Below are positions 7,248-15,562 of a stretch of 64,000 bases of DNA, in pieces. Position numbers and translations under genes: made by a program. Below the pieces are notes generated by a model. That model was given only the letters and a program-made list of their open reading frames with translations, searched no databases and was not told where the DNA came from. How positions within the stretch are numbered: position 1 is the stretch's first letter; each line of letters starts with the position of its first letter. Source of the stretch: JACDAN01 sp963834825. Lineage in GTDB: Bacteria; Actinomycetota; Thermoleophilia; Gaiellales; Gaiellaceae. The DNA lies in NCBI GenBank assembly GCA_963834825.1, contig CAWICZ010000003.1, positions 100,300-164,299 on the forward strand, in the 5' to 3' direction.

Positions 7248-7839
7248 TCGGCGTCTCCTCCGCCGCGGCGGCGACCGGTTCCGGCGCTGCGGCAGCCTCC
7301 CCCTCTTGCTCCTGCGGCTCCTCGCCGGGCTCCTGCTTCGGTACCGGGAGTACCTGAGTGATCGTCAACCCGCGCGCCTTGGCGACGTCTTCGGGCCGGC
7401 GCAGGCTCTGGAGCCCCTGCACCGTGGCCTTGAGCATGTTGACCGGGTTCGTCGTGCCGAGGCTCTTCGCGAGGATGTCGCGGACGCCCGCGAGCTCCAG
7501 CACGGCGCGGACGCCGCCGCCCGCGATCACGCCCGTACCCTCGCTCGCCGGCCGCAACAGGACACGAGCCGCGCCGAAGCGGCCGAGGATCTCGTGCGTA
7601 ATCGTCGTCCCGTGCTTGGGCACGGTAAAGAGGTTCTTCTTGCCGTCCTCGACGGCCTTGGAGATCGCCAGCGGGACCTCGCGCGCCTTCCCGTAGCCGA
7701 CGCCGACGCGGTCGACCTCATCGCCGACGACGACGAGCGCCGTGAACGAGAACCGCCGCCCGCCCTTGACGACCTTCGCGACGCGGTTGATCTCGACGAC
7801 GCGCTCTTTCAGCTCCCTCGTTTCGGCGTAGTCGCTCAA
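7240..7839 (-). CDS. rpsE: 30S ribosomal protein S5 with acidic tail
   Basis: S5 stabilises the decoding region. The core has LKERVVEINRVAKVVKGGRRFSFTALVVVGD, GVGYGKAREVPLAISKA and GTGVIAGGGVRAVLELAGV, the two halves of the S5 fold. After QVLPVPK the last ~35 residues are Glu/Ala/Pro-rich (EPGEEPQEQEGEAAAAPEP), an extension of the usual ~165-residue protein. Its start overlaps the rplR stop in ATGA, and its end overlaps rpmD. Confidence 0.97.
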   Translation of the reverse strand: MSDYAETRELKERVVEINRVAKVVKGGRRFSFTALVVVGDEVDRVGVGYGKAREVPLAISKAVEDGKKNLFTVPKHGTTITHEILGRFGAARVLLRPASEGTGVIAGGGVRAVLELAGVRDILAKSLGTTNPVNMLKATVQGLQSLRRPEDVAKARGLTITQVLPVPKQEPGEEPQEQEGEAAAAPEPVAAAAEETPSE

Positions 7840-8189
7840 AACTCCAGACCCCCTTCTCTAGCGGCTTCGGCGAGCGCCTTCACGCGCCCGTGGTAGAGGT
7901 AGCCGCCCCGATCGAAGACCGCACCCTTGACGTCTGCCTTCTTGGCGTTCGCAGCCAGCAGCTTGCCCACTTCGGCCGCCTGGTCGGACTTGGTGCCTTT
8001 CCCGCTGCGTACGTCGAGCGAGCTCGCGGCAGCCAGCGTCCGTCCGGCGGTGTCGTCGACCAGCTGCGCCGCGATGCCGCGGTTCGAGCGGAAGACGACC
8101 AGCCGGGGGCGCTCGGCCGTGCCGGAGATGTGCTTACGAACCCGCTTGTGCCGGCGGATCCGCAGCTGTCTGGACGTCAGCTTGCTCAT
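7836..8189 (-). CDS. rplR: 50S ribosomal protein L18
   Basis: L18 binds 5S rRNA. The 117-residue protein has the typical basic N-terminus (RQLRIRRHKRVRKHISGTAERPRL), the VFRSNRGIAAQLVDD strand, and the C-terminal FDRGGYLYHGRVKALAEAAREGGL motif. It overlaps both neighbours (ATGA with rplF upstream and rpsE downstream). Confidence 0.97.
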   Translation of the reverse strand: MSKLTSRQLRIRRHKRVRKHISGTAERPRLVVFRSNRGIAAQLVDDTAGRTLAAASSLDVRSGKGTKSDQAAEVGKLLAANAKKADVKGAVFDRGGYLYHGRVKALAEAAREGGLEF

Positions 8190-8719
8190 GCGCGCTTGCC
8201 GACCTTCCGCCTCACGTACTCACCGACGTAGCGGATCCCCTTGCCCTTGTATGGCTCAGGCGGGCGCACGGCGCGAACCTCGGCGGCCGTCTGGCCCACC
8301 TGCTGCTTGTCGATTCCCTTGACGATGACCTCGGTCGCGGTCGGCACCTCGAAGGTGATCCCGGCGGAAGGCTCGACAACAACGGTGTGCGAGAAGCCGA
8401 CGCTGAGCTCGAGCGACTGGCCGCGCAGGGCGGCGCGGTACCCGACACCCTGGATCTCGAGCCGCTTCTCGAAACCCTTCGTGACACCCTCGACCATGTT
8501 GGCGACGAGGCTGCGTGTGAGCCCGTGGAGTGCGCGGTCGTCGCCGCGCTCGGACGGTCTCGACACGAGGATCTCACCGTTCTGCTGCTCGACCTTCATC
8601 CGCTGCGGGATCTGCTGGCTGAGCTCGCCGAGCGGCCCGTTGACCATCACGCGGCCAGGGCTCAGCGACACCGACACGCCGGCGGGGATCTCGATTGGCT
8701 TCTTTCCGATTCGACTCAT
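8186..8719 (-). CDS. rplF: 50S ribosomal protein L6
   Basis: The 177-residue protein has MSRIGKKPIEIPAGVSV at the N-terminus and the C-terminal EPYKGKGIRYVGEYVRRKVGK, both hallmarks of L6, which sits near the sarcin-ricin loop. There is no clear Shine-Dalgarno before ATG at 8719; instead a stable hairpin lies just upstream (8733-8758), separating it from rpsH by 51 bases. It overlaps rplR by ATGA. Confidence 0.97.
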   Translation of the reverse strand: MSRIGKKPIEIPAGVSVSLSPGRVMVNGPLGELSQQIPQRMKVEQQNGEILVSRPSERGDDRALHGLTRSLVANMVEGVTKGFEKRLEIQGVGYRAALRGQSLELSVGFSHTVVVEPSAGITFEVPTATEVIVKGIDKQQVGQTAAEVRAVRPPEPYKGKGIRYVGEYVRRKVGKRA

Positions 8720-8732
8720 ATCTCTAGTTACG

Positions 8733-8758
8733 CGGAGCCAGACTGAAGTCTGGCACCG
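8733..8758 (-). promoter_or_regulatory. Hairpin in the rpsH-rplF gap
   Basis: On the transcript, GCGG-U-GCCAGAC-UUCA-GUCUGGC-U-CCGC folds as an 11-bp stem with one U-U mismatch and a UUCA tetraloop. It ends about 13 bases before the rplF ATG. There is no U-run, so an intrinsic terminator is unlikely. It might tune rplF initiation or RNA processing. The pairing is directly visible; the role is not. Confidence 0.6.
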
Positions 8759-8770
8759 CAGAAATTCCTT

Positions 8771-9166
8771 TCACCAGACAAAGCAAATGACCTCGCCGCC
8801 GATGCCTTCCCGCTCGGCGGTCTTGCTCGTGACGAGGCCCTTGGACGTGGACATGATCGCCGTGCCCATCCCGCCGAGGACGCGCGGCAGGCGATCCTTG
8901 CGAGCGTACACACGGCGACCGGGCTTTGAGACGCGCTTGAGGTCGGTGATGATGCGCTCGCGGCTGGCGCCGTACTTGAGCTCGACGACGAGCAAGTCGA
9001 AGCTCTCGCCCGAGCGGACCGAGAAGCCGTTGATGTAGCCCTCCTCCTGGAGCAGGTGCGCGATCCCCACCTTCACGCGGGAGGTCGGCATCTCGACCGT
9101 CTCCTGCAGCGCCTTGTTGGCGTTGCGGATGCGCGTCAGCATGTCTGCGATCGGATCGGTCTGCAT
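8771..9166 (-). CDS. rpsH: 30S ribosomal protein S8
   Basis: S8 binds helix 21 of 16S rRNA. The 131-residue protein has MQTDPIADMLTRIRNANKA, ISKPGRRVY-like RVSKPGRRVYARKD, and the C-terminal signature MSTSKGLVTSKTAEREGIGGE. It starts five bases after rpsZ ends and is followed by the hairpin-bearing gap before rplF. Confidence 0.97.
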   Translation of the reverse strand: MQTDPIADMLTRIRNANKALQETVEMPTSRVKVGIAHLLQEEGYINGFSVRSGESFDLLVVELKYGASRERIITDLKRVSKPGRRVYARKDRLPRVLGGMGTAIMSTSKGLVTSKTAEREGIGGEVICFVW

Positions 9167-9171
9167 TCAGC

Positions 9172-9357
9172 TCACCAGCTCGACTTGGTCATGCCGGGGA
9201 TCTCGCCGTTGTGCGCGAGCTCGCGCAGGCAGATCCGGCAGAGGCCGAACTTGCGAAAAACCGCACGCGGGCGGCCGCACCGCCGGCAGCGCGAGTAGCC
9301 CCGCACCTTGTAGCGCGGCTCCTGCTGCTGCTTGTGAACCAAAGCCTTCTTTGCCAT
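9172..9357 (-). CDS. rpsZ: 30S ribosomal protein S14, zinc-binding type Z
   Basis: At 61 residues this is the short S14. It carries the zinc motif CRRC-X12-CRIC (YSRCRRCGRPRAVFRKFGLC region) and ends GMTKSSW. Zinc-independent S14 paralogues are longer and lack these cysteines; none is seen in this window. Its start codon abuts the rplE stop at 9358. Also named rpsN. Confidence 0.96.
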   Translation of the reverse strand: MAKKALVHKQQQEPRYKVRGYSRCRRCGRPRAVFRKFGLCRICLRELAHNGEIPGMTKSSW

Positions 9358-9936
9358 CTATTGATCTCTCCTGTCCTCGACGGCGAACGGCATCCCGAGT
9401 GCCCGGAGCAGCGCGAGTGCGTGCTCGTCCGTCTCCGCCGTTGTGGTGATGGCGACGTCCAGCCCTCGAATCGCCGCGATGTCGTCGTAGTTGATCTCGG
9501 GGAAGATGAGCTGCTCGCGGATGCCGATCGAGTAGTTGCCGCGCCCGTCGAACGACCTCGGGCTCAGGCCGCGGAAGTCGCGAATGCGGGGCAGCGCAAT
9601 CGACACGAGCCGATCGAGGAACTCGTACATGCGGTCGCCGCGCAGCGTCACCTTGGCGCCGATCGGCATGCCCTCACGCAGCTTGAAACCTGCGACCGAC
9701 TTGCGCGCCCGGCGCACCTGCGCGCGCTGGCCTGCGATCGTGGTCAGCTCCTCGATTGCACCGTCGAGCGCCTTGGCCTCGGTCTTGGCGTCGCCGACGC
9801 CCATGTTCAGCGTGATCTTCTCGATGCGCGGGACCTGCATGACCGTCTGGAGCCCCAGCTCCTCCTTGAGGCGGTCGCGCAGCTCCTCGACGTAGCGCTG
9901 CTTGAGCCGCGGCATTTCCTTCGTCGCAGTGGCCAT
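9358..9936 (-). CDS. rplE: 50S ribosomal protein L5
   Basis: L5 contacts 5S rRNA and P-site tRNA. The 192-residue sequence has VPRIEKITLNMGVGDAK, GQRAQVRRARKSVAGFKLREG, and the FRGLSPRSFDGRGNYSIGIREQ stretch (all family landmarks). The start overlaps the final base of rplX, and the stop abuts rpsZ. Confidence 0.97.
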   Translation of the reverse strand: MATATKEMPRLKQRYVEELRDRLKEELGLQTVMQVPRIEKITLNMGVGDAKTEAKALDGAIEELTTIAGQRAQVRRARKSVAGFKLREGMPIGAKVTLRGDRMYEFLDRLVSIALPRIRDFRGLSPRSFDGRGNYSIGIREQLIFPEINYDDIAAIRGLDVAITTTAETDEHALALLRALGMPFAVEDRRDQ

Positions 9937-10304
9937 TACCGATCCATCTCCTGGCGGCAGTCCTCGCGACGGCAGACGCGGACGCGCTTCATGCCGCTCT
10001 TCGCCTCCTTGACGATCGTTCCGACCCGCGTCGGCCGGTTACAGACCGGGCAGACGAGCATCACGTTCGAGATCGGGATCGGGCCGGCCTTCTCGATCAC
10101 GCCGCCGGGCTGGATCTGCGGAGCGCCCATCCGGCTCGGGTTCGACATTGGCCGCGGCCGGGTGTGCCGCTTGATCACGTTCAGGTTCTCGACCAGGACG
10201 CGGCCTTCCTTCGGGCGCGCTTCGAGCACGCGGCCCTGCTTGCCGCGGTCCTTGCCGCTCAGCACCTGCACCAGGTCGCCCTTCCGGATCTTCATGGTCG
10301 GCAC
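9936..10304 (-). CDS. rplX: 50S ribosomal protein L24 with zinc-ribbon-like C-terminus
   Basis: The KOW motif KIRKGDLVQVLSGKDRGKQG is at residues ~5-24. The C-terminal half contains CPVCNRPTRVG and a later VCRREDC, four cysteines spaced like a zinc ribbon. An internal ATG (residue 4, MKIRKG) is an alternative start. L24 is an early assembly protein at the tunnel exit. The start abuts rplN. Confidence 0.96.
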   Translation of the reverse strand: MPTMKIRKGDLVQVLSGKDRGKQGRVLEARPKEGRVLVENLNVIKRHTRPRPMSNPSRMGAPQIQPGGVIEKAGPIPISNVMLVCPVCNRPTRVGTIVKEAKSGMKRVRVCRREDCRQEMDR

Positions 10305-10673
10305 CTAAAGGACCTCCGGGGCGAGCGAAACGATCTTCATGAAGTTCTTCTCCCGCAGCTCGCGGGCGACCGGACCGAAGATCCGGGTGCCGCGCGGGTT
10401 GCTCTGCGCGTCGATGATCACGGCGGCGTTCTCGTCGAAGGCGATCGAGGTGCCGTCATTGCGGCCGTACGGCTTCTTCGTACGCACGACCACGGCTCGC
10501 ACGACCTCGCCCTTGCGCACTGCGCCCTGCGGCGTCGCCGTCTTGACCGTGCCGACGATCACATCGCCGACCCGCGCGTAGCGCCGGTGAGACCCGCCGA
10601 GCACGCGGATGCAGAGGAGCTCACGCGCACCCGTGTTATCGGCCACCCGGACTCTCGACTCCTGCTGGATCAC
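10305..10673 (-). CDS. rplN: 50S ribosomal protein L14
   Basis: The 122-residue L14 begins MIQQESRVRVADNTGARELLCIRVLGG and ends FGPVARELREKNFMKIVSLAPEVL, nearly the consensus. It sits at an intersubunit bridge. It overlaps the end of rpsQ by four bases (ATGA). Confidence 0.97.
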   Translation of the reverse strand: MIQQESRVRVADNTGARELLCIRVLGGSHRRYARVGDVIVGTVKTATPQGAVRKGEVVRAVVVRTKKPYGRNDGTSIAFDENAAVIIDAQSNPRGTRIFGPVARELREKNFMKIVSLAPEVL

Positions 10674-11293
10674 TTGGCAGCTTCCACCACTTCTGCGAGA
10701 CGCCAGTTCTTGGTCTTCGACAGCGGCCGCGTCTCGACGATGCGGACGACGTCGCCGGCCTTGGCCTGGTTCTGCTCGTCGTGCGCGTGGAAGCGCTGCG
10801 AGCGGCGAACGACCTTCTTGTAGCGCGGGTGCGCCTTCACAGTGTCGACGCGGACGACGATCGTCTTGTCCATCGCCGCCGAGACGACGACGCCACGTCG
10901 CTCTTGGCGGCGGCCGCGATCGCCCTCTGGCTTGGGCAGCCGGGTGATCGGCTTGCGCTCACCGGTCTGCTCACGCTTCGGCTTCGAGCGCTGCCTGCGC
11001 TCGGAACGCGCGACACGCTTCCGCTTCTTGCGTGCCGGCGCGGCGGCAGGCGCAGGAGTCTCCTCCTCAGCAGGCGCTTCCTCGGCCTCGGCCTCCGCCG
11101 GAGCCTCTTCGGCCTCCGCGACCGGCTCGGCAGGCGGCTCGGGCGTCGGCTCGGGGGACTCGGGCTCGGGCACGGGCGGACCGGGCTCCTCGGGAGGAGC
11201 CTCCGGCTGCGGCTCGGCCGGCGTCTCGGCGGACGCCTCGGCCTCGACCGGCGTCTCGTCGTCTACTTGCTCGTTGCGCTCTTCGTCTGCCAT
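10670..11293 (-). CDS. rpsQ: 30S ribosomal protein S17 with ~120-residue N-terminal extension
   Basis: The S17 OB-fold core occupies only the last ~80 residues (GVVVSAAMDKTIVVRVDTVKAHPRYKKV region, ending KNWRLAEVVEAAK). The first ~85 residues are nearly all Glu, Pro and Ala, and residues ~88-125 form a very basic linker (ARKKRKRVARSERRQRSKPK). Typical S17 is 80-90 residues. ATG at 11293 directly abuts the rpmC stop at 11294, which supports the long form; an internal start near the core is possible but no ATG/GTG with a strong ribosome-binding site stands out. Confidence 0.93.
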   Translation of the reverse strand: MADEERNEQVDDETPVEAEASAETPAEPQPEAPPEEPGPPVPEPESPEPTPEPPAEPVAEAEEAPAEAEAEEAPAEEETPAPAAAPARKKRKRVARSERRQRSKPKREQTGERKPITRLPKPEGDRGRRQERRGVVVSAAMDKTIVVRVDTVKAHPRYKKVVRRSQRFHAHDEQNQAKAGDVVRIVETRPLSKTKNWRLAEVVEAAK

Positions 11294-11488
11294 CTAGTTG
11301 TCTTCCTCGCGTTCGGTACGGACCGTGAGGATGCGCGCGATCTCTCGCTTCGCCAGCTTCAAGCGGGCGGGGTTCTCCAGTGCACCGGTCGCCGACTGGA
11401 AGCGCAGGTTGAACAGCTCCTGGCGCCTGTCGGCCAACGCCCGCTCCAGCTCCTCGTCCGTCATGTCTCTGATCTGCTTAGCCTTCAA
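11294..11488 (-). CDS. rpmC: 50S ribosomal protein L29
   Basis: A 64-residue helical protein with the L29 pattern MKAKQIRDMTDEELERALADR, ELFNLRFQSATGALENPARL and VRTEREEDN end. L29 lies near the tunnel exit. It overlaps the end of rplP by 11 bases and abuts rpsQ. Confidence 0.96.
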   Translation of the reverse strand: MKAKQIRDMTDEELERALADRRQELFNLRFQSATGALENPARLKLAKREIARILTVRTEREEDN

Positions 11489-11903
11489 AGAGGCTCGCCT
11501 CCCGCTTCACGAACTTCGTCTTCACCGGCAGCTTGGTGCCGGCCAACCTCAGCGCCTCCTTGGCGAGCGGCTCCGGAACGCCCGCGAGCTCGAACATCAC
11601 CCGGCCGGGCTTGACCACGGCGACCCAGTGCTCGGGCGAGCCCTTCCCCGAGCCCATGCGGGTCTCGGCCGGCTTCTGCGAGACCGGCTTGTCCGGGAAG
11701 ACGTTGATCCAGACCTTGCCGCCGCGCTTGATCTTGCGAGTCATCGCGATTCGGGCGGCCTCGATCTGCCGGTTCGTCACCCAGCCGTTCTCGAGCGCCT
11801 TGATCCCGAAGTCGCCGAACTGGACATCGGTCTGCCCTTTTGACATTCCGCGCCGCCGGCCGCGTTGGTACTTGCGGTATTTGGTCTTCTTCGGGAGCAG
11901 CAT
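11478..11903 (-). CDS. rplP: 50S ribosomal protein L16
   Basis: The 141-residue protein begins MLLPKKTKYRKYQRGRRRGM and has the conserved WVTNRQIEAARIAMTR, GGKVWINVFPDKPVSQKPAE and GSGKGSPEHWVAVVKPG. L16 organises the A-site tRNA elbow region. It starts three bases after rpsC. Confidence 0.97.
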   Translation of the reverse strand: MLLPKKTKYRKYQRGRRRGMSKGQTDVQFGDFGIKALENGWVTNRQIEAARIAMTRKIKRGGKVWINVFPDKPVSQKPAETRMGSGKGSPEHWVAVVKPGRVMFELAGVPEPLAKEALRLAGTKLPVKTKFVKREASLFEG

Positions 11904-11906
11904 TGA

Positions 11907-12944
11907 CTAGGCCTCCGGCTCCGGCTGCTCGGCAGGCTGCGGCTCGGGCGCCTCAGTGGGCGCCTCGGGCTGCTGATCGGGCGCCTCGGCAACAGGCTCG
12001 GTGGTGGTCGGCGTCTCCGGCTCGACCTCGGGGCTGGTCGGGGTCTCCGGCTCGACCTCCGGCTGAGCCCGGCCCTCGGTCGAGGCGGGCTGCTCATCGG
12101 AGCGCGGGCGCTCCGGGGCGCCGCGCCCTCGCCCACCGCCGCGCCTGCCGCCGCCGCGCCGCTCTCGCACGGGTCCAAGACCCTCACGGTCGGCACTGCG
12201 GCCCCGGCCGCCTTCGCGGGAGGCGCTGAGGCCCTCCGTGCGGCCGCCTCGGCGGCGCGCCTGATCCTGGTCGCCAAGGCGGGCATCGCGGCGACCCTCG
12301 ACGGTCTCGAAGCCCTCGGGCATGATCTCGCCCTTGTTGATCCAGACCTTGACGCCGATCCGGCCGAAGGTCGTCTTCGCCTCGACGAAGCCGTAGTCGA
12401 TGTCCGCGCGGATCGTGTGCAGCGGCACACGGCCCTCGGAGTAGGTCTCCGAGCGGCTCATCTCGCCGCCACCGAGCCGGCCCGAGCACCTGATCTTCAC
12501 GCCGTGGGCTCCGGACCGGATCGCGGAGGCCAGCGAGCGCTTCATCGCGCGGCGGAAGGCCACGCGGTTCGCCAGCTGCTCGGCGATCGACTGCGCGACG
12601 AGCTTCGCGTCCAGCTCTGGGCGCTTGATCTCGTTGATGTTGATGTGGACGTTCTTGTGCGTAAGCGCGTGAAGGTCACGGCGCAGGGCGTCGACCTCGG
12701 CGCCGGACTTGCCGATCACGATCCCGGGGCGGGCCGTGTAGATGTCCACGGTGATCCGCTGCTTGTCCTTGCGGATCAGGATGTCGGAGAGGCCCGCGTG
12801 GGACAGCTTCCCGAGGATGTGCTCGCGGATCTTCACGTCCTCGAGGATCGCGTCGGAGAAGTCCTTGTCGTTCGTGTACCAGTTGGACTTCCAGTCGTGG
12901 ATGACGCCGACGCGCATCCCGCCGGGATGGATCTTCTGGCCCAT
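11907..12944 (-). CDS. rpsC: 30S ribosomal protein S3 with long low-complexity C-terminal tail
   Basis: Residues 1-~215 are normal S3 (MGQKIHPGGMRVGVIHDWKS, KH domain ARPGIVIGKSGAEVDALRRD, and YGFVEAKTTFGRIGVKVWINKGE). The remaining ~130 residues are an extension: an Arg/Gly-rich half (RERRGGGRRGGGRGRG) followed by an acidic Glu/Pro/Thr half with a tandem 10-residue repeat PEVEPETPTS. Typical S3 is 210-275 residues; this is 345. It overlaps the rplV stop by one base. Confidence 0.96.
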   Translation of the reverse strand: MGQKIHPGGMRVGVIHDWKSNWYTNDKDFSDAILEDVKIREHILGKLSHAGLSDILIRKDKQRITVDIYTARPGIVIGKSGAEVDALRRDLHALTHKNVHININEIKRPELDAKLVAQSIAEQLANRVAFRRAMKRSLASAIRSGAHGVKIRCSGRLGGGEMSRSETYSEGRVPLHTIRADIDYGFVEAKTTFGRIGVKVWINKGEIMPEGFETVEGRRDARLGDQDQARRRGGRTEGLSASREGGRGRSADREGLGPVRERRGGGRRGGGRGRGAPERPRSDEQPASTEGRAQPEVEPETPTSPEVEPETPTTTEPVAEAPDQQPEAPTEAPEPQPAEQPEPEA

Positions 12945-13513
12945 TAGTCCTCCTCAGTCCCGGGAGAAGCCTCCGGCTTCTTCCGCGAGCGGGTCGCTTT
13001 CGGCTTCGTCTCTGTGGTCTCGGCCTTCGGTGCGGCGCGGCGCCGCGATGGCCGCTTCGGCTTGTCTTCCTCGGCCTTCGGCTGCTCTTCGGTCTGAGCG
13101 CCGGCCTGCTGCTGCCGGCGCGGGCGACGCGCGGCGCCGTCGGTCTCGAGCGGCTCCAGCTTCAGGGTCACGTGGCACGTGCGCTTCGTGATCCGCGCGA
13201 CGCGGCCGCGCGCGCGGGCACGCCACCGCTTGATCACGGGCCCCTCGTCGACGTACGCGGCGGTGACGACGAGCTCGTCGCCGATCAGGCCGTGATTCGC
13301 CTCGGCGTTCGCGACCGCGGACGCCAGGACCTTCTCGATCTCGCGGGCCGCGGCGCGCGGCGTGAATGCGAGCACGGTTCGCGCCTCCGGCACGGACCGA
13401 CCGCGAATGTGATCCACGACGAGCCGCGCTTTGCGAGGCGTGATGCGCAGGTACTGCGCCGAGGCGCGCACCTCCTGGCGCTCCTCGACGGGCTCTGTCC
13501 GGGCCTTGGCCAC
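12944..13513 (-). CDS. rplV: 50S ribosomal protein L22 with basic/acidic C-terminal tail
   Basis: The L22 core is residues ~15-125 (ASAQYLRITPRKARLVVDHIRG, then KRWRARARGRVARITKRTCHV), which reaches into the exit tunnel. About 65 further residues alternate basic and acidic (QTEEQPKAEEDKPKRPSRRR). It begins two bases after rpsS and shares one base with rpsC. Confidence 0.96.
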   Translation of the reverse strand: MAKARTEPVEERQEVRASAQYLRITPRKARLVVDHIRGRSVPEARTVLAFTPRAAAREIEKVLASAVANAEANHGLIGDELVVTAAYVDEGPVIKRWRARARGRVARITKRTCHVTLKLEPLETDGAARRPRRQQQAGAQTEEQPKAEEDKPKRPSRRRAAPKAETTETKPKATRSRKKPEASPGTEED

Positions 13514-13515
13514 GA

Positions 13516-13797
13516 CTACCGCCGGATCTCCGTCTTCCGGTCGCCCGAGTGCGCGCGGAAGGTCCGCGTCGGCGCGAACTCGCCGAGCTTGTGACCGACC
13601 ATCTGCTCAGTGACGAAGATCGGGACGTGCTTACGGCCGTCGTGGACCGCGATCGTGTGCCCGACCATCTCGGGGAAGATCGTCGACGTGCGCGACCAGG
13701 TCCGGATCATGGTCTTGGAGCCGGAGTTGTTCATCGACTCGATGCGGCTCATCAGCCGCTCCTCGACGTACGGGCCCTTGCGGGATGATCTCGACAC
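13516..13797 (-). CDS. rpsS: 30S ribosomal protein S19
   Basis: The 93-residue protein has MSRSSRKGPYVEERLMSRIE, TWSRTSTIFPEMVGHTIAVHDGRKHVPI and MVGHKLGEFAPTRTFRAHSGD, essentially the S19 consensus. It abuts the rplB stop at 13798. Confidence 0.97.
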   Translation of the reverse strand: MSRSSRKGPYVEERLMSRIESMNNSGSKTMIRTWSRTSTIFPEMVGHTIAVHDGRKHVPIFVTEQMVGHKLGEFAPTRTFRAHSGDRKTEIRR

Positions 13798-14637
<840 letters not shown>

Positions 14638-14639
14638 GG

Positions 14640-14936
14640 CTAGACCTGTGCCCCTTCGAAGATCTCGATCGACTCGCCCTCGCGGAGCTGCACGATGGCC
14701 TTCTTCCAGCCCGGCCGGCGGCCGCGGATCATCCCGCGCCGCTTCGGCTTCGAGCGCACCTGGATGATGTTGACGGCCTGCACCTTGACGCCGAAGAGCT
14801 CCTCCACGGCCTGCCGGACCTGCGTCTTGTGCGCGTCCTGGTGAACGCGGAACGAGTACTTGCGGTCCTCGATCAGGCTGTAGCTCTTCTCGGAGACGAC
14901 CGGCGCGAGCAGGACTTCGTTGGGATGCAAGCTCAC
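14640..14936 (-). CDS. rplW: 50S ribosomal protein L23
   Basis: The 98-residue protein starts at GTG 14936 (MSLHPNEVLLAPVVSEKSYSL), which overlaps the rplD TGA in GTGA. It has the L23 core YSFRVHQDAHKTQVRQAVEELFGVKV and GRRPGWKKAIVQL. L23 docks trigger factor and SRP at the tunnel exit. The upstream extension of the open frame is out-of-frame rplD sequence. Confidence 0.95.
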   Translation of the reverse strand: MSLHPNEVLLAPVVSEKSYSLIEDRKYSFRVHQDAHKTQVRQAVEELFGVKVQAVNIIQVRSKPKRRGMIRGRRPGWKKAIVQLREGESIEIFEGAQV

Positions 14937-15562
14937 GCGGCACCTCGCTGCTGAACTGCGTCCAGCGCCGACTCGCTGACCAGCAGCGAGCGCGCCCAGA
15001 CGATCGCCGCGACCTCGAGCTCGGCCGGAGTGATCAGGAGCACCCGCTGGAGATTCCGAAACGACTTGATCACTGCCTCGTCGTCCTCCTGGACGACGAT
15101 GAGCGTCGGCAGGTCCTTGCCCCAGGCCTCGAGGAAGGCCACGGCGGCCTTCGTCGACGGCTCCGCGAACGCCGACCCGTCGATCACGCCGAGCGACCCG
15201 GCCTGGGCATGGCTGGAGAGCGCAGCGCGGAAGGCGGCCTTCCGGGCCTTCCGGTTCACCTTGACCTCGAAGTTCGTCCGCGGCATGAACGCCGAGCCGC
15301 CGCCGGTCCACTGCGGCGCGCGGGTCGTGCCCGCGCGGGCACGGCCGGTGCCCTTCTGGCGCCAGGGTTTCCCGCGGCCGCCCGCCACCAGCCCGCGGCT
15401 CTTCAGCGTGCGGGTTCCGGCGCGCTGGGCGTTGAGCTCCGCACGCACGGCCTCGTGGACGAGGTGCGGCTTGACCTCGGCGGCGAAGACGGCAGCCTCG
15501 AGGGTCGCGTCCTTCGACTTCTTGCCCGCCGCGTCCAGGATGGGTGCCTTAGGAGCCGCCAC
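14933..15562 (-). CDS. rplD: 50S ribosomal protein L4
   Basis: The 209-residue protein starts at GTG 15562 and overlaps rplC by 14 bases. The L4 landmarks are present: LVHEAVRAELNAQRAGT, the tunnel-loop VAGGRGKPWRQKGTGRARAG and PQWTGGGSAFMPR. L4 forms part of the exit-tunnel constriction. Confidence 0.96.
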   Translation of the reverse strand: MAAPKAPILDAAGKKSKDATLEAAVFAAEVKPHLVHEAVRAELNAQRAGTRTLKSRGLVAGGRGKPWRQKGTGRARAGTTRAPQWTGGGSAFMPRTNFEVKVNRKARKAAFRAALSSHAQAGSLGVIDGSAFAEPSTKAAVAFLEAWGKDLPTLIVVQEDDEAVIKSFRNLQRVLLITPAELEVAAIVWARSLLVSESALDAVQQRGAA

